Positions 25,682 to 36,840 of a stretch of DNA of 64,000 bases are shown in pieces. Each line of letters begins with the position of its first letter. The first letter of the stretch is position 1. Below the pieces are notes generated by a model. The model saw only the letters and a program-made list of their open reading frames with translations, was not told the origin of the DNA and searched no databases. The translations under genes and the position numbers were made by a program. The DNA comes from Sphagnum magellanicum (Eukaryota > Streptophyta > Sphagnopsida > Sphagnales > Sphagnaceae). The stretch is taken from NCBI GenBank assembly GCA_021904315.1, contig CM038907.1, positions 20,095,223 to 20,159,222 of the forward strand, written 5' to 3'.

Positions 25682-25823
25682 TGTGTGTGAGTGTGATATC
25701 TCGTGTGTGTGTGTGTGATATCTCATGTGTGTGTGTAATCCGCTGTGCCAGCCAGCGAACTTGTGTATCTCTGCGGTTTTACCTACCACCAACACCGACC
25801 TCGCCACTCGCATATATATATAC
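25682..25823 (+). promoter_or_regulatory. Putative promoter of the LEA14-type gene: GT repeats, DRE core, TATA box
   Basis: A GT-rich tract holds two copies of GATATCTC, at 25695-25702 and 25717-25724, separated by GT repeats. The dehydration/cold element core ACCGAC is at 25794-25799. A TATA stretch, TATATATATA, is at 25813-25822. Transcription probably starts near 25845-25860, leaving a 5' leader of about 230 nt before the ATG. DRE cores bind DREB/CBF factors; a stress-inducible promoter would suit the encoded protein, but this is inference. Confidence 0.5.
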
Positions 25824-26088
25824 TTCTATTAATCCGTTGTTATAGCATCATCCCGGCAAGCAAGCAAACACATTCTCCAGTTCTTTCCCGTCTGAAACAT
25901 TTCTTCACATTTCATTAGACACTTCGTCCTACATGCACGAACTACTAAGCTTGCACACCAGCTGCATTCAAGCTCGTTTCCTCTGTAACTGTCTGTCTGT
26001 GCGTGGTATCGTTTCGGTCGCGGAATCGAGATTCGATCAGTGCTGGTGCTCGGTGAAATCCCCGGATTTTCTTAGAATTTGATCCGGA

Positions 26089-26715
26089 ATGGCCACGTTG
26101 ATGGACCAGGCGAAGGACTTCGTGGCGGACAAGATCGCTCACATGGAGAAGCCGAGCGCCGACTTGACGTCAGTACAGATCAAGGACGTATCTCGTAAAG
26201 CTGTGACACTGAAGAGCGATGTGACTGTTACAAATCCTTACGACCACGACCTCCCTGTTGTTGAAATCTCGTACCGTCTCAGAAGCAACAACAGGTACGA
26301 CGTTGTGTTTGTTCAGCTCTAGTCTCTGATCCATAGTTTTCTGTCCCTTTCGATGTCCTTTTTTGTGACCATCAATTCTTCTTCTTTCTCACAGTGTTAA
26401 CGTCAGGGAGCTTGAGAATGAATATCGCGTCTTGCTCTAATCAAGCCCCCTGATCCATTATGCAGGGAGATCACATCCGGCACAGTTGGTGACCCAGGAG
26501 CGGTGCCAGCCAATGCAAACACCGTCATGGAAGTTGTATCAGATGTGTCACCCAGTTTCCTATTCAACTTGATGAAAGATATCGGGGCTGATTGGGATAT
26601 AGACTACGACTTCGATGTTGGAGTGAAGCTGAATCTGCCAATTATTGGCTCCTTCACCATTCCACTCCATAAAAAGGGATGTTTGAAGCTGCCAACACTC
26701 TCCGATCTCTTATAG
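26089..26715 (+). CDS. LEA14-type late embryogenesis abundant protein (LEA_2/WHy domain)
   Basis: Two exons, 26089-26294 and 26466-26715, joined in phase 2 with GT-AG ends, give 151 aa, the usual length of plant LEA14 proteins. The protein is one LEA_2 (water stress and hypersensitive response) domain. It opens with MDQAKDFVADKIAHMEKP, a soluble N-terminus without signal peptide. The core follows: VTLKSDVTVTNPYDHDLPV, ISYRLRSNNR, then SGTVGDPGAVPANANTVM. It ends with KDIGADWDIDYDFDVGVKL, LPIIGSFTIPL and KLPTLSDLL. Such 'atypical' LEA proteins are folded, cytosolic beta-sandwich proteins linked to desiccation, salt and cold tolerance. The ATG is the first in frame. The stop TAG is followed at once by GTGAGA, a good splice donor, so a 3'-UTR intron is possible. 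The family call is firm; the stress role is family knowledge. Confidence 0.93.
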
Positions 26716-28500
26716 GTGAGAATACAGAGTGAAATAGCTGACCATAGATTTTCTTCTAAATCCTGGACAGGTTCCGTTGTCTTTTCTTCAGAAATGCTCT
26801 CTTGACAATTTGGACACAGAGGAGTTTTTCAAGGATTTCTGGCACAAGAGTACTAGAATGCGTTGCTCCATAATAAACTCCAGAAGAAGCAATAAAATTG
26901 TGAATTCCAGTGAGTACATTGAAGAAGGCCTATTTTGTACTAAGAAACCTTTTGTTGAACTGTGATCATAGCTCCATGGTAACTTCTTAGGCAAATGCAA
27001 ATTTAGTATTCTTGCAATCTCTTCTTCCAATCGCTGCATGAAACCATCTTGCTGGATTTGCCTGACACCCCATGTCTATTTGCTCCAATGGGTTTGATTC
27101 TTCTGAAGACCTAAAGCATGTGGAGAAATTTCCTAAGTGTATGTGGAGGGCACCTTATTTCTAGAAAAGAGAAAGGGATCTTGTGCCTACTTTGTAAGAG
27201 TGGGAATAAAATTATGCCTACTTCTTATAAGTGTAAGATCCCCCTCACTCTTAAAGAGTAGGCATAAGAACGATCTTCCAAGGTTCATGATAATGTTCAC
27301 CTTGTGATAGGTAAAGTCCACAGATTGTGAACATATTCCCAAAATGCTGGGCTGGACTTCACTACCATCTTGTCGCAGGCCGCTTATTTTGTGAATGCCA
27401 CCACCCTGAAACTTTACTCTGCACTTTTCTGATGAGGAAAATAGGACTTCCATTTCAAAACATGGCTGCTGCCTGTGCAAATATTGCAAAGTATGTAGCA
27501 AGAGTGTTGTTGTCCATAGAATATCTTTCATGGTTAGAATTGGCCGAGTAGATACAGTGTCATCAACATAGCACACCTGCCACAGACCCAACTTCAATGG
27601 AAAATTGAAGAAAGTAACGCATTCAACTGCAAAGCTTACCCACATTTTTCCAACTTTGCTTCAGCAATATGTTGTTTCAGAAACCATCCACTTCTTCAAT
27701 TGAAGAATTTAATAATCTGGTGTTATTAAAGTCTTACATTGCAAAAATATTATAAACAGAAATGTGAAAGATGAATGGTAGGGTATGCAACTAAAGCTTT
27801 GAGGATCTTTATTTACCTTTCCTGCTGCTTGTGATGTAAACCCCACATGTAACACTGAACCAGGCAATTAGAAAGGGCCACTATGTGTACAAACAAGTAG
27901 ACAAGCTAGCAACATTTGACTGGTAATTCGAGATGGCTCACCATATATGCACAAAAATAGCCTGTAGAATCAGAGCCATATAGGTATATGGGTTCTTCAA
28001 AAACCAAATGTAGAGTTAGTAACAGGAGAAGTGATAGAAGAACTTGTTGTTTCAAGGTTGCTACATAAGCCATTTGACACTCCAAAACACAATGTCAACT
28101 GTTTAAAGATCAACTGGAGTTTGATCAATCATACATTCTTATTCAATTGACCTCTAGTATAGCTAAAGATTAATCGGAATATTTTGAAGTGGGTAAACCC
28201 TGGATGAAAGAACTCTAGATCTCAACTCCTTCATGGGTTTGATCTTATGAGACATCCTAAATCAGAACCCTGTTTCCTTCTCTAGTTCCAGATAGTCATT
28301 TGTTCAAACCTGCACATGATTCTAAGGTCTTAAACCATACAGAACAGAAGCCCAAATTGTGAGATGTCACAATTAATTTGCTTCCTGTTGGGATGGGCCT
28401 GATCTAAGAGAAGGTCCCCTGTGGTCTTTTAGCTTTTGACTTCAATCCATCCAAATGCACAGAAAAAGAAACAACACAACTTGTGATCTTCAAATTTTTG
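26716..28500. other. Intergenic region between the LEA14-type gene and DCP2
   Basis: It holds the 3'-UTR of the LEA14-type gene and, from the other side, the region downstream of DCP2. A 152-codon open frame on the minus strand (27187-27645) has no recognisable domain. A fold-back repeat lies at 27181-27268. Nothing else is identifiable. Confidence 0.4.
27181..27268. repeat. Imperfect fold-back (hairpin) repeat
   Basis: The arms TTGTGCCTACTTTGTAAGAG (from 27181) and its near reverse complement ending at 27268 (CACTCTTAAAGAGTAGGC at 27246-27263) could pair over about 24 bp. A third, direct copy of the word, GCCTACTTCTTATAAGTG, lies in the loop (27216-27233). It could be a small fold-back element or a remnant of one. 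Confidence 0.55.
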
Positions 28501-28620
28501 TCACTTCGTTTGATGACAGCTCAGCAAATGTACATAAAACAAGTCATCAAAGAAGCATCCATAAAAGAAGGAATCTGGCTTTCACAATGAACATGTACAA
28601 AAGTTGATAATGAAAACGCC

Positions 28621-31600
28621 TCAGAGCTGCTCCAGGATGAGAGCAAAATCAAACCGGAAGTTGCGGAAGGCCTTTCCTGGAGGCTCTTCTGGAACAATTG
28701 TGACAGGAGTTTGTGCCCGTTCTGGGGGAGTTGAACTGGAAATTGGTGTACTAGGTGTACTAGGCCTTGTGATAGGTGTTGGTAACAAAGGTGTAGCTTG
28801 GCTGGCTTGTGCATTAACTCCTGATGCACCTGATGCCATATTTTTCACCTTCCAAACCGTCGCTCCTAGTTTACAAAAAAACCCAGATTCAGAATCAAGT
28901 TGGAATAGCAATTGTCTCTCCCTGCACATGAGACCACCTGACTTCCATGACAATAGTGCCATTATAAATGTAGATTGTAATCCAAGGGTTGAAGAAGCAA
29001 CCCTTGGCTTATGATCTACATGTACAATGGCAATCTTGTCATGAGAATGATGCAGCATTTCTTGCGCACAGCATCTCAGGTTTCTATAAGTGACAAAAGC
29101 TGTTAGTGATAATGCCTTTTGTAGTGTTTATTGAGTGTATTAAATGACACTAATATTGTACTACTGCTCTCAACTGGAGCTTTGCCACCCCTACAATGAC
29201 CTAAACAAGGAACAACAGCATCCAGTTTCTATATCAAACTAAAGAAACTTGGGACCAAAAGTAATACAGTAGGTATCATCAATTTTTGCAAGTTTAGCAG
29301 TGGACAAGAAGGATACCTCGAAGAGGTGTTCCTGGCCTTTGAAGCCCAGGAGGACGGTGCTCCTCTATCCACTTTATGAGTGGCCTGTACATATGAGCCA
29401 CAACTGGCTGTGAAATGAGGTCACCATACAATTCAAATTGAATAATAAGCCACCACCACAACATTTCAATCATTTGATCACAAGAGTAGTATGTGCTACA
29501 CTAGGTGAAGTGTACATACGTCACAAATGGAAAGACCATGAAGTACTTAAGCCCTGTTGGACCCCTTTGATGAGACTGGGGCTCATTGCTTGCCACTGGT
29601 AACTCATCTACCCGATGCCAAGCTATTTCCTGAACACCAACAGCAAAGCATGGCTGAATATAATTTCCAAAAATGCCAAGAAACCAACATTCTTTGTATT
29701 ATTCTATGTTCCCACACTTCCTAAGTTTCCTAGTTCCTACATCCAGACTGCAAAGTTGCCAAAAGCAATTCAGTACCAAGATTACAAGAAAACTCACTGA
29801 TTTTGTACAATCTTCAATTGCAAATTCATGCTTGCTCAGAGTGAGGTAGAACCCTGCAGCATGGGTGAGTAGAAATCATACACTGATCTCCTTTTTGGTC
29901 TGAGGAGCAAAAGGGGTGCTCTCATCGACACCTGCAATAATATAAAGACGCATTCGCTGCATCCCCATTACAACTTCCAGATGGTCCTCTATTTTCAATT
30001 TTGCTGATACATCATATCCTGTCTCCTCCCATACCTGCACCACTGTGATACACTCATTTTTCTAGCCAAACAGACTCACAGCATCCAAGTTGAGGTAATG
30101 CCAAAGTCAAGGACAACCTGTGGTATCAGACATCAGCTACTTGTGTTTCTTGAACCTGGCTATAAGTCTCAGATGTGAACCCATCTGGACACAGAGAGCA
30201 TTAAGGCATGAGACTATTGGAAGACTATTGCAAGTTGAATGGTCAATACTGTGCACCTTGGATCTTTCTGAAGCTGAAATAATAAGATCTCACAAAACAC
30301 AATTCAGATGTTTGCATCATCTATAACAGATGGAGAAAAGGGAGGGGAAGGTGAGAAACAAAGGATTTGTGCTCAACCACATTTCATAAAACACACCTCA
30401 CGAACAGCACAATCACAATCCTCTTCATCTTTATTTTTCTTTCCTCGCGGGAAGCTCCAGCTTGCACCTGCTTTCCACCCCTTCACTAGCAGACACTGTA
30501 GCACCAGAAGACACCTCAGCCCCAATACCATAATCAACTCCAAATAATGCAAACAATCCTCTATCCACAACAGGTCCTTTATCTCAAATTCTTTAGCTTC
30601 TACTATAATATGGCCTCAGTACTATGACTCAGAAGTCAAATTAAGACATTCCAGAATTTGAAACAAAAACTGGGCAGAGGAAGGGGCTAAAAACAAAAAG
30701 GCATACCCGTTCATACGATTCATCAAGAATAATAGCACCTGTAACAGGCACACTGGTCTTATATGTTGTGAAGTCCTTGTAAATGTCATCAATGTGTGTT
30801 ATATATGGTCTCAGAGCTGAACAGCTGTGAAACACTTGTGAAATACACCAAGTTAAGGAAATTTCTTCTTACTTAGAAACATAAACATTTGCCTTATTCT
30901 CTGCTGTGAAAGTCAACAGGTTTGGAAAATGTTCACAAAAGAAGGGCTCATCTGCTGTAAGTACAGGTACCAATACAAAAGACACACATCATTTTGAAAC
31001 TGGGGTACATAACATCAATGCAGAACTGTCCACAGAGAAACAGTTCATACTTGAAGTACCAGGCTGCAAATATACAGCACATCTGACAACTATCTTCATA
31101 AGTAGTGAGAACTTCTCCATACTTCCAAGTCCAGTCAACCAGAACAGAATTGAGACATGACCCTCGCAACATATCAGCAAAACAGATATCTGACAAACAT
31201 GTAATTAGTCTTCCAGGGGGGCTTCTTGAGTGTCTCCTACACTTTAAAGAAGCTCAATTGAACACTACAGGAGAACGGCAAGATACAAACACTTTGGGTC
31301 TCTGGGAAAGGCGCTAAAAAATCATGTTCAAACATTTCTTCGAACTTCTTTTCTATGTTTTTTAATCAAGTTTTCCATGTTGCACTAAGTTACCTATGGA
31401 AGTATGTAGACACTCACCCATCCAAATAATTCCGACAACAAAAGGTAAAAATATTAGAACTTCATATGTATATCCATGAGATTATAGATAAACTGCACAA
31501 TAAGACTTTGAAGGTAACAGTTATGTCAGAGCCAGCAAAACCAGAATGAACACAAAAAGAATTTATGTGGTCATAACCTTCTGAGTGTCACCCACAAAGT

Positions 31601-33003
31601 ATTAGACCATCATCTTGACAATGAATGGTGACTAGCTCCTATTACTCCCCAGACTCCATCAGCTCCATGTAGATAAATACACAATAATATGCAGAAAATT
31701 TTGGGGAAAAAAAAGTTTACAAAAATCTGGATCTAAGTTTCTGTTGCATTTCTTGAAGCAACAGGAAGAGTTGATCATACTATATTGGATACCATTAAGA
31801 GGAATAGCTGACCAAAAGAGTCAAGTATCCTCATTGAAGCTGCAACAAGCTGGTGAGGGTAAGCTTCATTTCATTTTAGCCTGTGCTGTACATGCAAGCA
31901 TCTAAGCCCAAGGTATAGAAAGGCCAATGTCAAGGGTATTGTTAGGGGGACTCCTGCAGCCTGAACATCCTTCAAGCACACCACATGCATTGCACACACA
32001 TTCATTACTTCAGAGGATACTTAAAGAGGTGAATTCACGCAAAGTCAAAGATTTTAAATGTTGATTTTGCTCCATTGTGTAGTCTTCATAAAACCAATGA
32101 GCTTGCTCCACGTAAAACAAAATTCTCTCGAAAGATTGCAGCTCCTCCTCTGGAGCATTCAACACAAACCGGCTGCACACCCATGACATAACTGTTACAG
32201 ACCTATCTCTGAATCCCCACCCAAAGAAAAATGGCTGTTTGTCTGAGGATCTGTCCAAAAAATCAGTCTGAGGGAATACAAAACAGGTAGGTGAAAGTGT
32301 TGTCCAACATTACAAAGTCTGAAGTTACATGTACACTTACCATGTTTCTCTTGCAGATTATAACATATCATAATTCAGAATTAGCATTATGGATTCTGCA
32401 AGATGATGTATGGCTGTGCCCCCAGCCCCCCCCTTTTTGTTTCCTCAGCAAAACAACATCAATTTCCTCCAATGCATAAAAACACTTCTGTAACCCTAAT
32501 TTGCGAGTTTCTCATGAACAAGGAAACCCAATCAACAAACCGCTGCATAGAAACAAACGAAAATAAGATGAAGACCACTTTCCAATGATCGCAGCAAGTA
32601 GAAAGATGACTCGTCAAAGAGTCGAAAAATAATTGAGTCGTGAAGCCCTCTCCGAAACGGAAGAGAGTACGTCGAGAAACTCAGGATAAAAGTGCACGTC
32701 CGTGAAGAATGTAGAAAGAGAGAGCCCGGGTTTTGGGAGGGGGGGTGTTGGGGTGTGGTTTCAGAATGCGGCCCGGCCTCGAAAAATCTCAATTCCGTCT
32801 TTACTGCTTCGTAAAAAGACTTACCTCATTTGGGACGAAACTCGCACGGAATGTTAAGAAAGGGAAAGTGGAAAAGAGAGACGGAGAGAGAGAGGAAAGG
32901 GGATGATGAAATACCTGCAAAGATCTTCCAGAAGCTCCTGGGGTGGAAGTGTCGACCTTCCCGGTCCACCACCACCATTTCCTCCCCTATTCAACCCGGC
33001 CAT
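28621..33003 (-). CDS. DCP2: mRNA-decapping enzyme subunit 2 (Nudix hydrolase)
   Basis: Eight coding exons on the minus strand: 33003-32915, 32172-32021, 30834-30707, 30495-30397, 30034-29882, 29629-29525, 29407-29317, 28865-28621. Phases agree throughout; total 353 aa, a normal plant DCP2 length. DCP2 cuts the m7G cap of mRNA, releasing m7GDP and exposing the transcript to 5'-3' decay; it acts in the cytoplasm and P-bodies with DCP1 and VCS. After a Gly-rich start (residues 1-16) the regulatory Box A domain spans about 20-95 ([31 protein letters not shown]). The Nudix fold follows. Its Nudix box at about 141-163 (GKKNKDEED then REVWEETGY) has every signature residue. The Pro/Ser/Thr-rich tail ends [12 protein letters not shown], like other plant DCP2 tails. 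The least certain junction is exon 6 to 7, using the donor TTT|GTGACG. A dispersed repeat lies in intron 2. Confidence 0.93.
31485..31915 (+). repeat. Dispersed repeat, copy in DCP2 intron 2
   Basis: About 430 bp resembling 58375-58815 in FAN1 intron 11, in the same orientation. Shared words include CACAATAA near the left edge, CATAACCTT(C/G)TGAGTGTCA, AATGG(T/C)(G/A)(A/G)TGACTAGCT, TTTCTGT(T/C)(G/A)CAT and GCAACA(A/T)GCT(G/T)GTGAGGGT. No open frame, terminal repeat or tRNA-like head was seen. The ends are approximate. It could be a SINE-like or other short transposon family of this genome. Confidence 0.6.
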
Positions 33004-33094
33004 CGCTCCCCACCCCCCACCCCCTCGCCCTCCCCGCCTTCCAAGATTCCGACCTTCAGATTCCGTAACTAGCAAAGATGCTCAAAATGTCGAG

Positions 33095-33330
33095 AGAGAA
33101 AAAGAAGAAGAAGAAGAGCCAGTTTGTGTTCATATTCAAACCATGGGGAAGTCGTCACTTCTTCCTCCTCCCTCCTCGTTGTTCACAACACACAGCGGCA
33201 GTGCAGAAGCAAAAGTCACAACCCCATGAAACAACAACAACAACAACAACAACGCAACAGGGGAAAAAAAATCTGGAAGATTCTGCGAATACACACACAC
33301 TCTCGTCCTCTCTCTTCTTCTTCTCTCTCC
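33095..33330 (+). repeat. Simple repeats upstream of the DCP2 start
   Basis: An (AAG)n tract at about 33099-33118, an (AAC)n tract at about 33228-33254, and a CT-rich stretch near 33300-33340. They would lie in the promoter or 5' leader of DCP2 (minus strand), where purine and pyrimidine tracts are common in plants. The overlapping open frames on both strands follow from these repeats. Confidence 0.7.
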
Positions 33331-33368
33331 CCATTGGAAATAAGTATCCAGCGTCCGCCACACTGACC

Positions 33369-33391
33369 GGGGGGCGGGGCGGGGGAGGGGG
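33369..33391 (+). promoter_or_regulatory. Potential G-quadruplex upstream of DCP2
   Basis: Four runs of 4-6 G separated by single bases C, C and A. This is a canonical quadruplex pattern with one-base loops, expected to be very stable. It lies about 370 bp upstream of the DCP2 ATG, with the G-rich strand being the template for DCP2 transcription. Confidence 0.55.
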
Positions 33392-33499
33392 TGGCTGGGC
33401 TGGACGCGGTTTCAGTGCAGATGTTCCGAACCTTCCTCTTTATGCCCTGTGGATGAATAAGCGGCGCATGTCGCATGACTTTAATGACATCCATCCATA

Positions 33500-36400
33500 A
33501 GGATGATAAAAGTTCAACAGGCTAAAATGGAAACACATGGTGGTTAGCATAGCATGGTGAACCCCAAGTGGATCCTTGTGTTATAAGGAAATGGTTCTGT
33601 AATGGACTCCGCATCACATGTGTACCCCTAGAAGGTCGGGATACCAAACTTGGGCCCATTTCTGGGTGCATCATCACATTGTCTCTACCCTGAATGGTAC
33701 AGCCAACAAATCCTTGAATGGGTGATGCAGATTGTCAGCTAATTTAAATCTTATATATATATACACACACACACCTTACCCTAAGGTCAGTTTTGTCATT
33801 AAATAATCCTCAAAATAGTGAAATGAAATTTTGTGAAAATATGAAGTTGACATGTTGAAAGTCATCATAATTACCATAGGTTACACTCTATATAATTTCA
33901 CTATTCATATGACAATATCATAATAGATAATGGAAAATTCAATAATTTCAAATTTTAAAAGCGAATTAATTTTATGAAAAATAGTAATTCTTTGTTTTGT
34001 CAATGTGGAAACTGACCCTAGGCTTGGGTACTCCAGCCAGGTATCTAACTAAGAGTGCAACCCCAATGCCCATTGTTGTGATCTGCACATGTGATATAAT
34101 TTTGTGTAGTGTAAGGCCTAGAGGTTGAAGGCAGAACCAGATGAAGGGCCCTTGTAAATGGTGAGCTCGATTCTCATAATGCTCTCAATCGAGGGCATTA
34201 CCGAATGTAAAGGACCTGCTGAACATTTTCAACAGATGAGATTTTCCAAGAATTCACAAAGGTAGGTGGATCATCATCTACAACGCTACAAAAATGGAAG
34301 ATGAGTCTGGAAAAAGGGTAGATACCTTTCACACAAAAAAAAAACACAGAAGATACTTCCTTATGGCAGAAGAGCCCTTCTCCCCGGAATTTCTCCCAGG
34401 TCAAATTCTGCTTCAGATTGTGCCATCCAAAATACACTAGTAAATTTTCGGCACGACTTTAATCTTAACTGGGTCCACACATGTGATACAATTTGACAAT
34501 TGAAATGTTTGGATTGATTGAGATTCCTGACTTTGTCTTCCAAAATACAATTTTCTTTCTTTCTGAATGGACATTTTCAGAGGATTCCTGACTCTGTCTT
34601 TTGAAATATCTAAAGCCTCAAATGAAATTTGCCCTCTGGAATGTTATTGTTACTGAGTGACTAAGCCATCGTCATGCATTCTTGGTTGGGGTGCACGTCT
34701 GTTTTGAAAAAGGAGAAGACATTAGGTACTACTTTAGTTGTTCTCCAGAAATTTCTAGTTCTATCTCTGTTTCTGAGCACCTGAAACTTTGAAACTTTCC
34801 ATTTTCTTGGACACATGCAACTCCAATTCTAGATTGCAAGCCAACCTGACCTTTTCTGCAAGAAAAATGTGACACAATTGGCCAACATGCAAACAAAAGG
34901 CCTTTAGGCATGGACTCTGCATTCACTTGGGTCCATGACATTTTAACTACCGTAAACACACGAACAGTTTTGGCATAAATTATATTATTCCTTATTTCGC
35001 CAAATTTTTGACAATTTATTTATTACTTGTGTGGAAATTTTATTAATTATTATAAAATTAAATTCTGAAGTTTGAACACTGTTTGAACTTTAGACGTATC
35101 AATTCTTGAATTTAAGACTATGACAATCTAGACACACTTAGATTGTCTCATCAAGGCAATGGAATTATGTTTATTATATATAAACATTACCTACCAAAAT
35201 TTTCAGAATTAAAAAACCAACTCCCAAAGTTAAGATTTGAGATTTAGTTAATTACTTGGCATTTTGTTGCTGAATCTGTTCACGTACTACAATAGTGTTG
35301 AGCAATTTTCACTTTTTTTATAATCATCAAATCCAATTTTCACAAAGGATTTCAAGAAGGATTTAATTCTCTCTAAATTATTTTATTTTATTTTTTCAGA
35401 TATTAGGGCAAGGTATCAAAAAAAAAAAGTTAGGTCAATGCTCATAAATTTGAAAACGATCAGTTATCCCTAGTTAGTTTTCACAAAATGATTATGACTT
35501 TCTTTTTTTCAAATCATAAAATCATAATCAAAACTTTAAACATTTTTTTGATGAAATTGACAATGTGTCAACAATTTATTTTTTACATTTTCATAGTTTA
35601 ACAACTTCATTTCTTCTAACAAAATTTTGAAATTCCTCTAACTTCTCTTTAGATCTCCATCTATCTCAATGAGTTCTACTAAGTTATATGAGGATTTACA
35701 ACTTACCTAATGATTATTAGGTCAAGTTTTTTTCACAAATATCAACTTCTTTAATTTTTCAATTTATAAACAATGTCTTTTGAGATTAATTAGTATTATT
35801 ATTAAAAGAAAAAAAAATTCATCTCTATCCATGATTCAACAATACTCTAAAATCTAGTGGGCAAAGAAACCAACAATAAAAAACATTGATTCATATTTCT
35901 CTCACCATTGAAGAAGACATTTGATATCTTTCACATCTATTTAGTATCATTTGAAAATCAACATTTCCCTATTTACACGCTATTTTGCTTGCTTGCAATT
36001 TGCTTAAAAATATCCAAACTACAATTTTGATAAAAAAAAATATTGTGGTCAACAAATTTTTTTTCAAATTCTATTGAAGAATGCAAATGTTTATGACATT
36101 TCATCAATATAGGATACAAAGATTTCTTATCATACTCTTGAACAATAACAACACCTTGCTCCTTTCAACAAATGAAAATACTATACAAAGATTTTTTAGC
36201 TTAAAGTCTAACATCAAGGAAAGTATGTTGTTGGAATTTTTTTTTCACATTTCTTTTAAAAATCAATATTCCTTACCTTGTTTTCACTAGGGTATTTAGT
36301 TTGTTTGGGTGAATAGTAATTTTAACACAACCTTTATTCAATTCCTACCTTGCCTTCTTAAATTTTTTGGGCCAAAGCACTTTTGCAAAATTGTGCTTGT

Positions 36401-36840
36401 GTAGACTTAATAAAAACATATTTCCATTTTTGCACATTTTTTCATTTAATGTGCCATACTAACATACTTTTGAAAAAATGTGACCAAAACAAATTCCCTA
36501 AAATTTTTCCTCCAAATTAAGATATTCATAATTCATAATTGATTATAATGCATTAGTCATTACATTGAAGTTTGACCCTTCATCCTTGACATAAGCAATG
36601 ATTTTTTTCCTTATGCCATTTTTGTTCAACAAATCAAATTTTGAACCAAGACTTGTCCTATAGTTTTTATAATTTCAAACAAACCAATATTGAAGATATA
36701 TTAAACATATATTCACCACTATTATGGCCACATTACATTTTTAAAAAATCATTTTGATTTTCTATGGTTCATTTAAAAATATATTGTCTTTATCAAGGTT
36801 TGATTACATTATGGTAATGAGGCCATATTAATATGATATG
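33500..36840. other. Intergenic, no gene identified
   Basis: Mostly AT-rich. The part from 34198 to 34959 has more balanced composition, and on the minus strand it holds two open stretches (about 80 codons each, 34437-34198 and 34959-34729) that look protein-like but match no family I recognise. They could be remnants of a captured gene. The rest shows nothing. Confidence 0.35.

Noticed and set aside
25412..25813. 133-codon minus-strand frame
   Set aside because: It runs antisense through the promoter of the LEA14-type gene; its His/Thr-rich part is only the translation of the GT repeats.
26777..26965. Open frame after the LEA14-type stop
   Set aside because: It lies in the 3'-UTR; LEA14 family proteins end at KLPTLSDLL-like sequence, and there is no similarity to an additional domain.
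28604..29014. 136-codon plus-strand frame
   Set aside because: Antisense of the last DCP2 exon.
30948..31196. 82-codon minus-strand frame in DCP2 intron 2
   Set aside because: Exons 2 and 3 join directly in phase and give the conserved Box A to Nudix transition; an added exon is not needed.
33078..33500. Overlapping frames on both strands upstream of DCP2
   Set aside because: They result from trinucleotide repeats and GC-rich tracts in the DCP2 promoter or leader.
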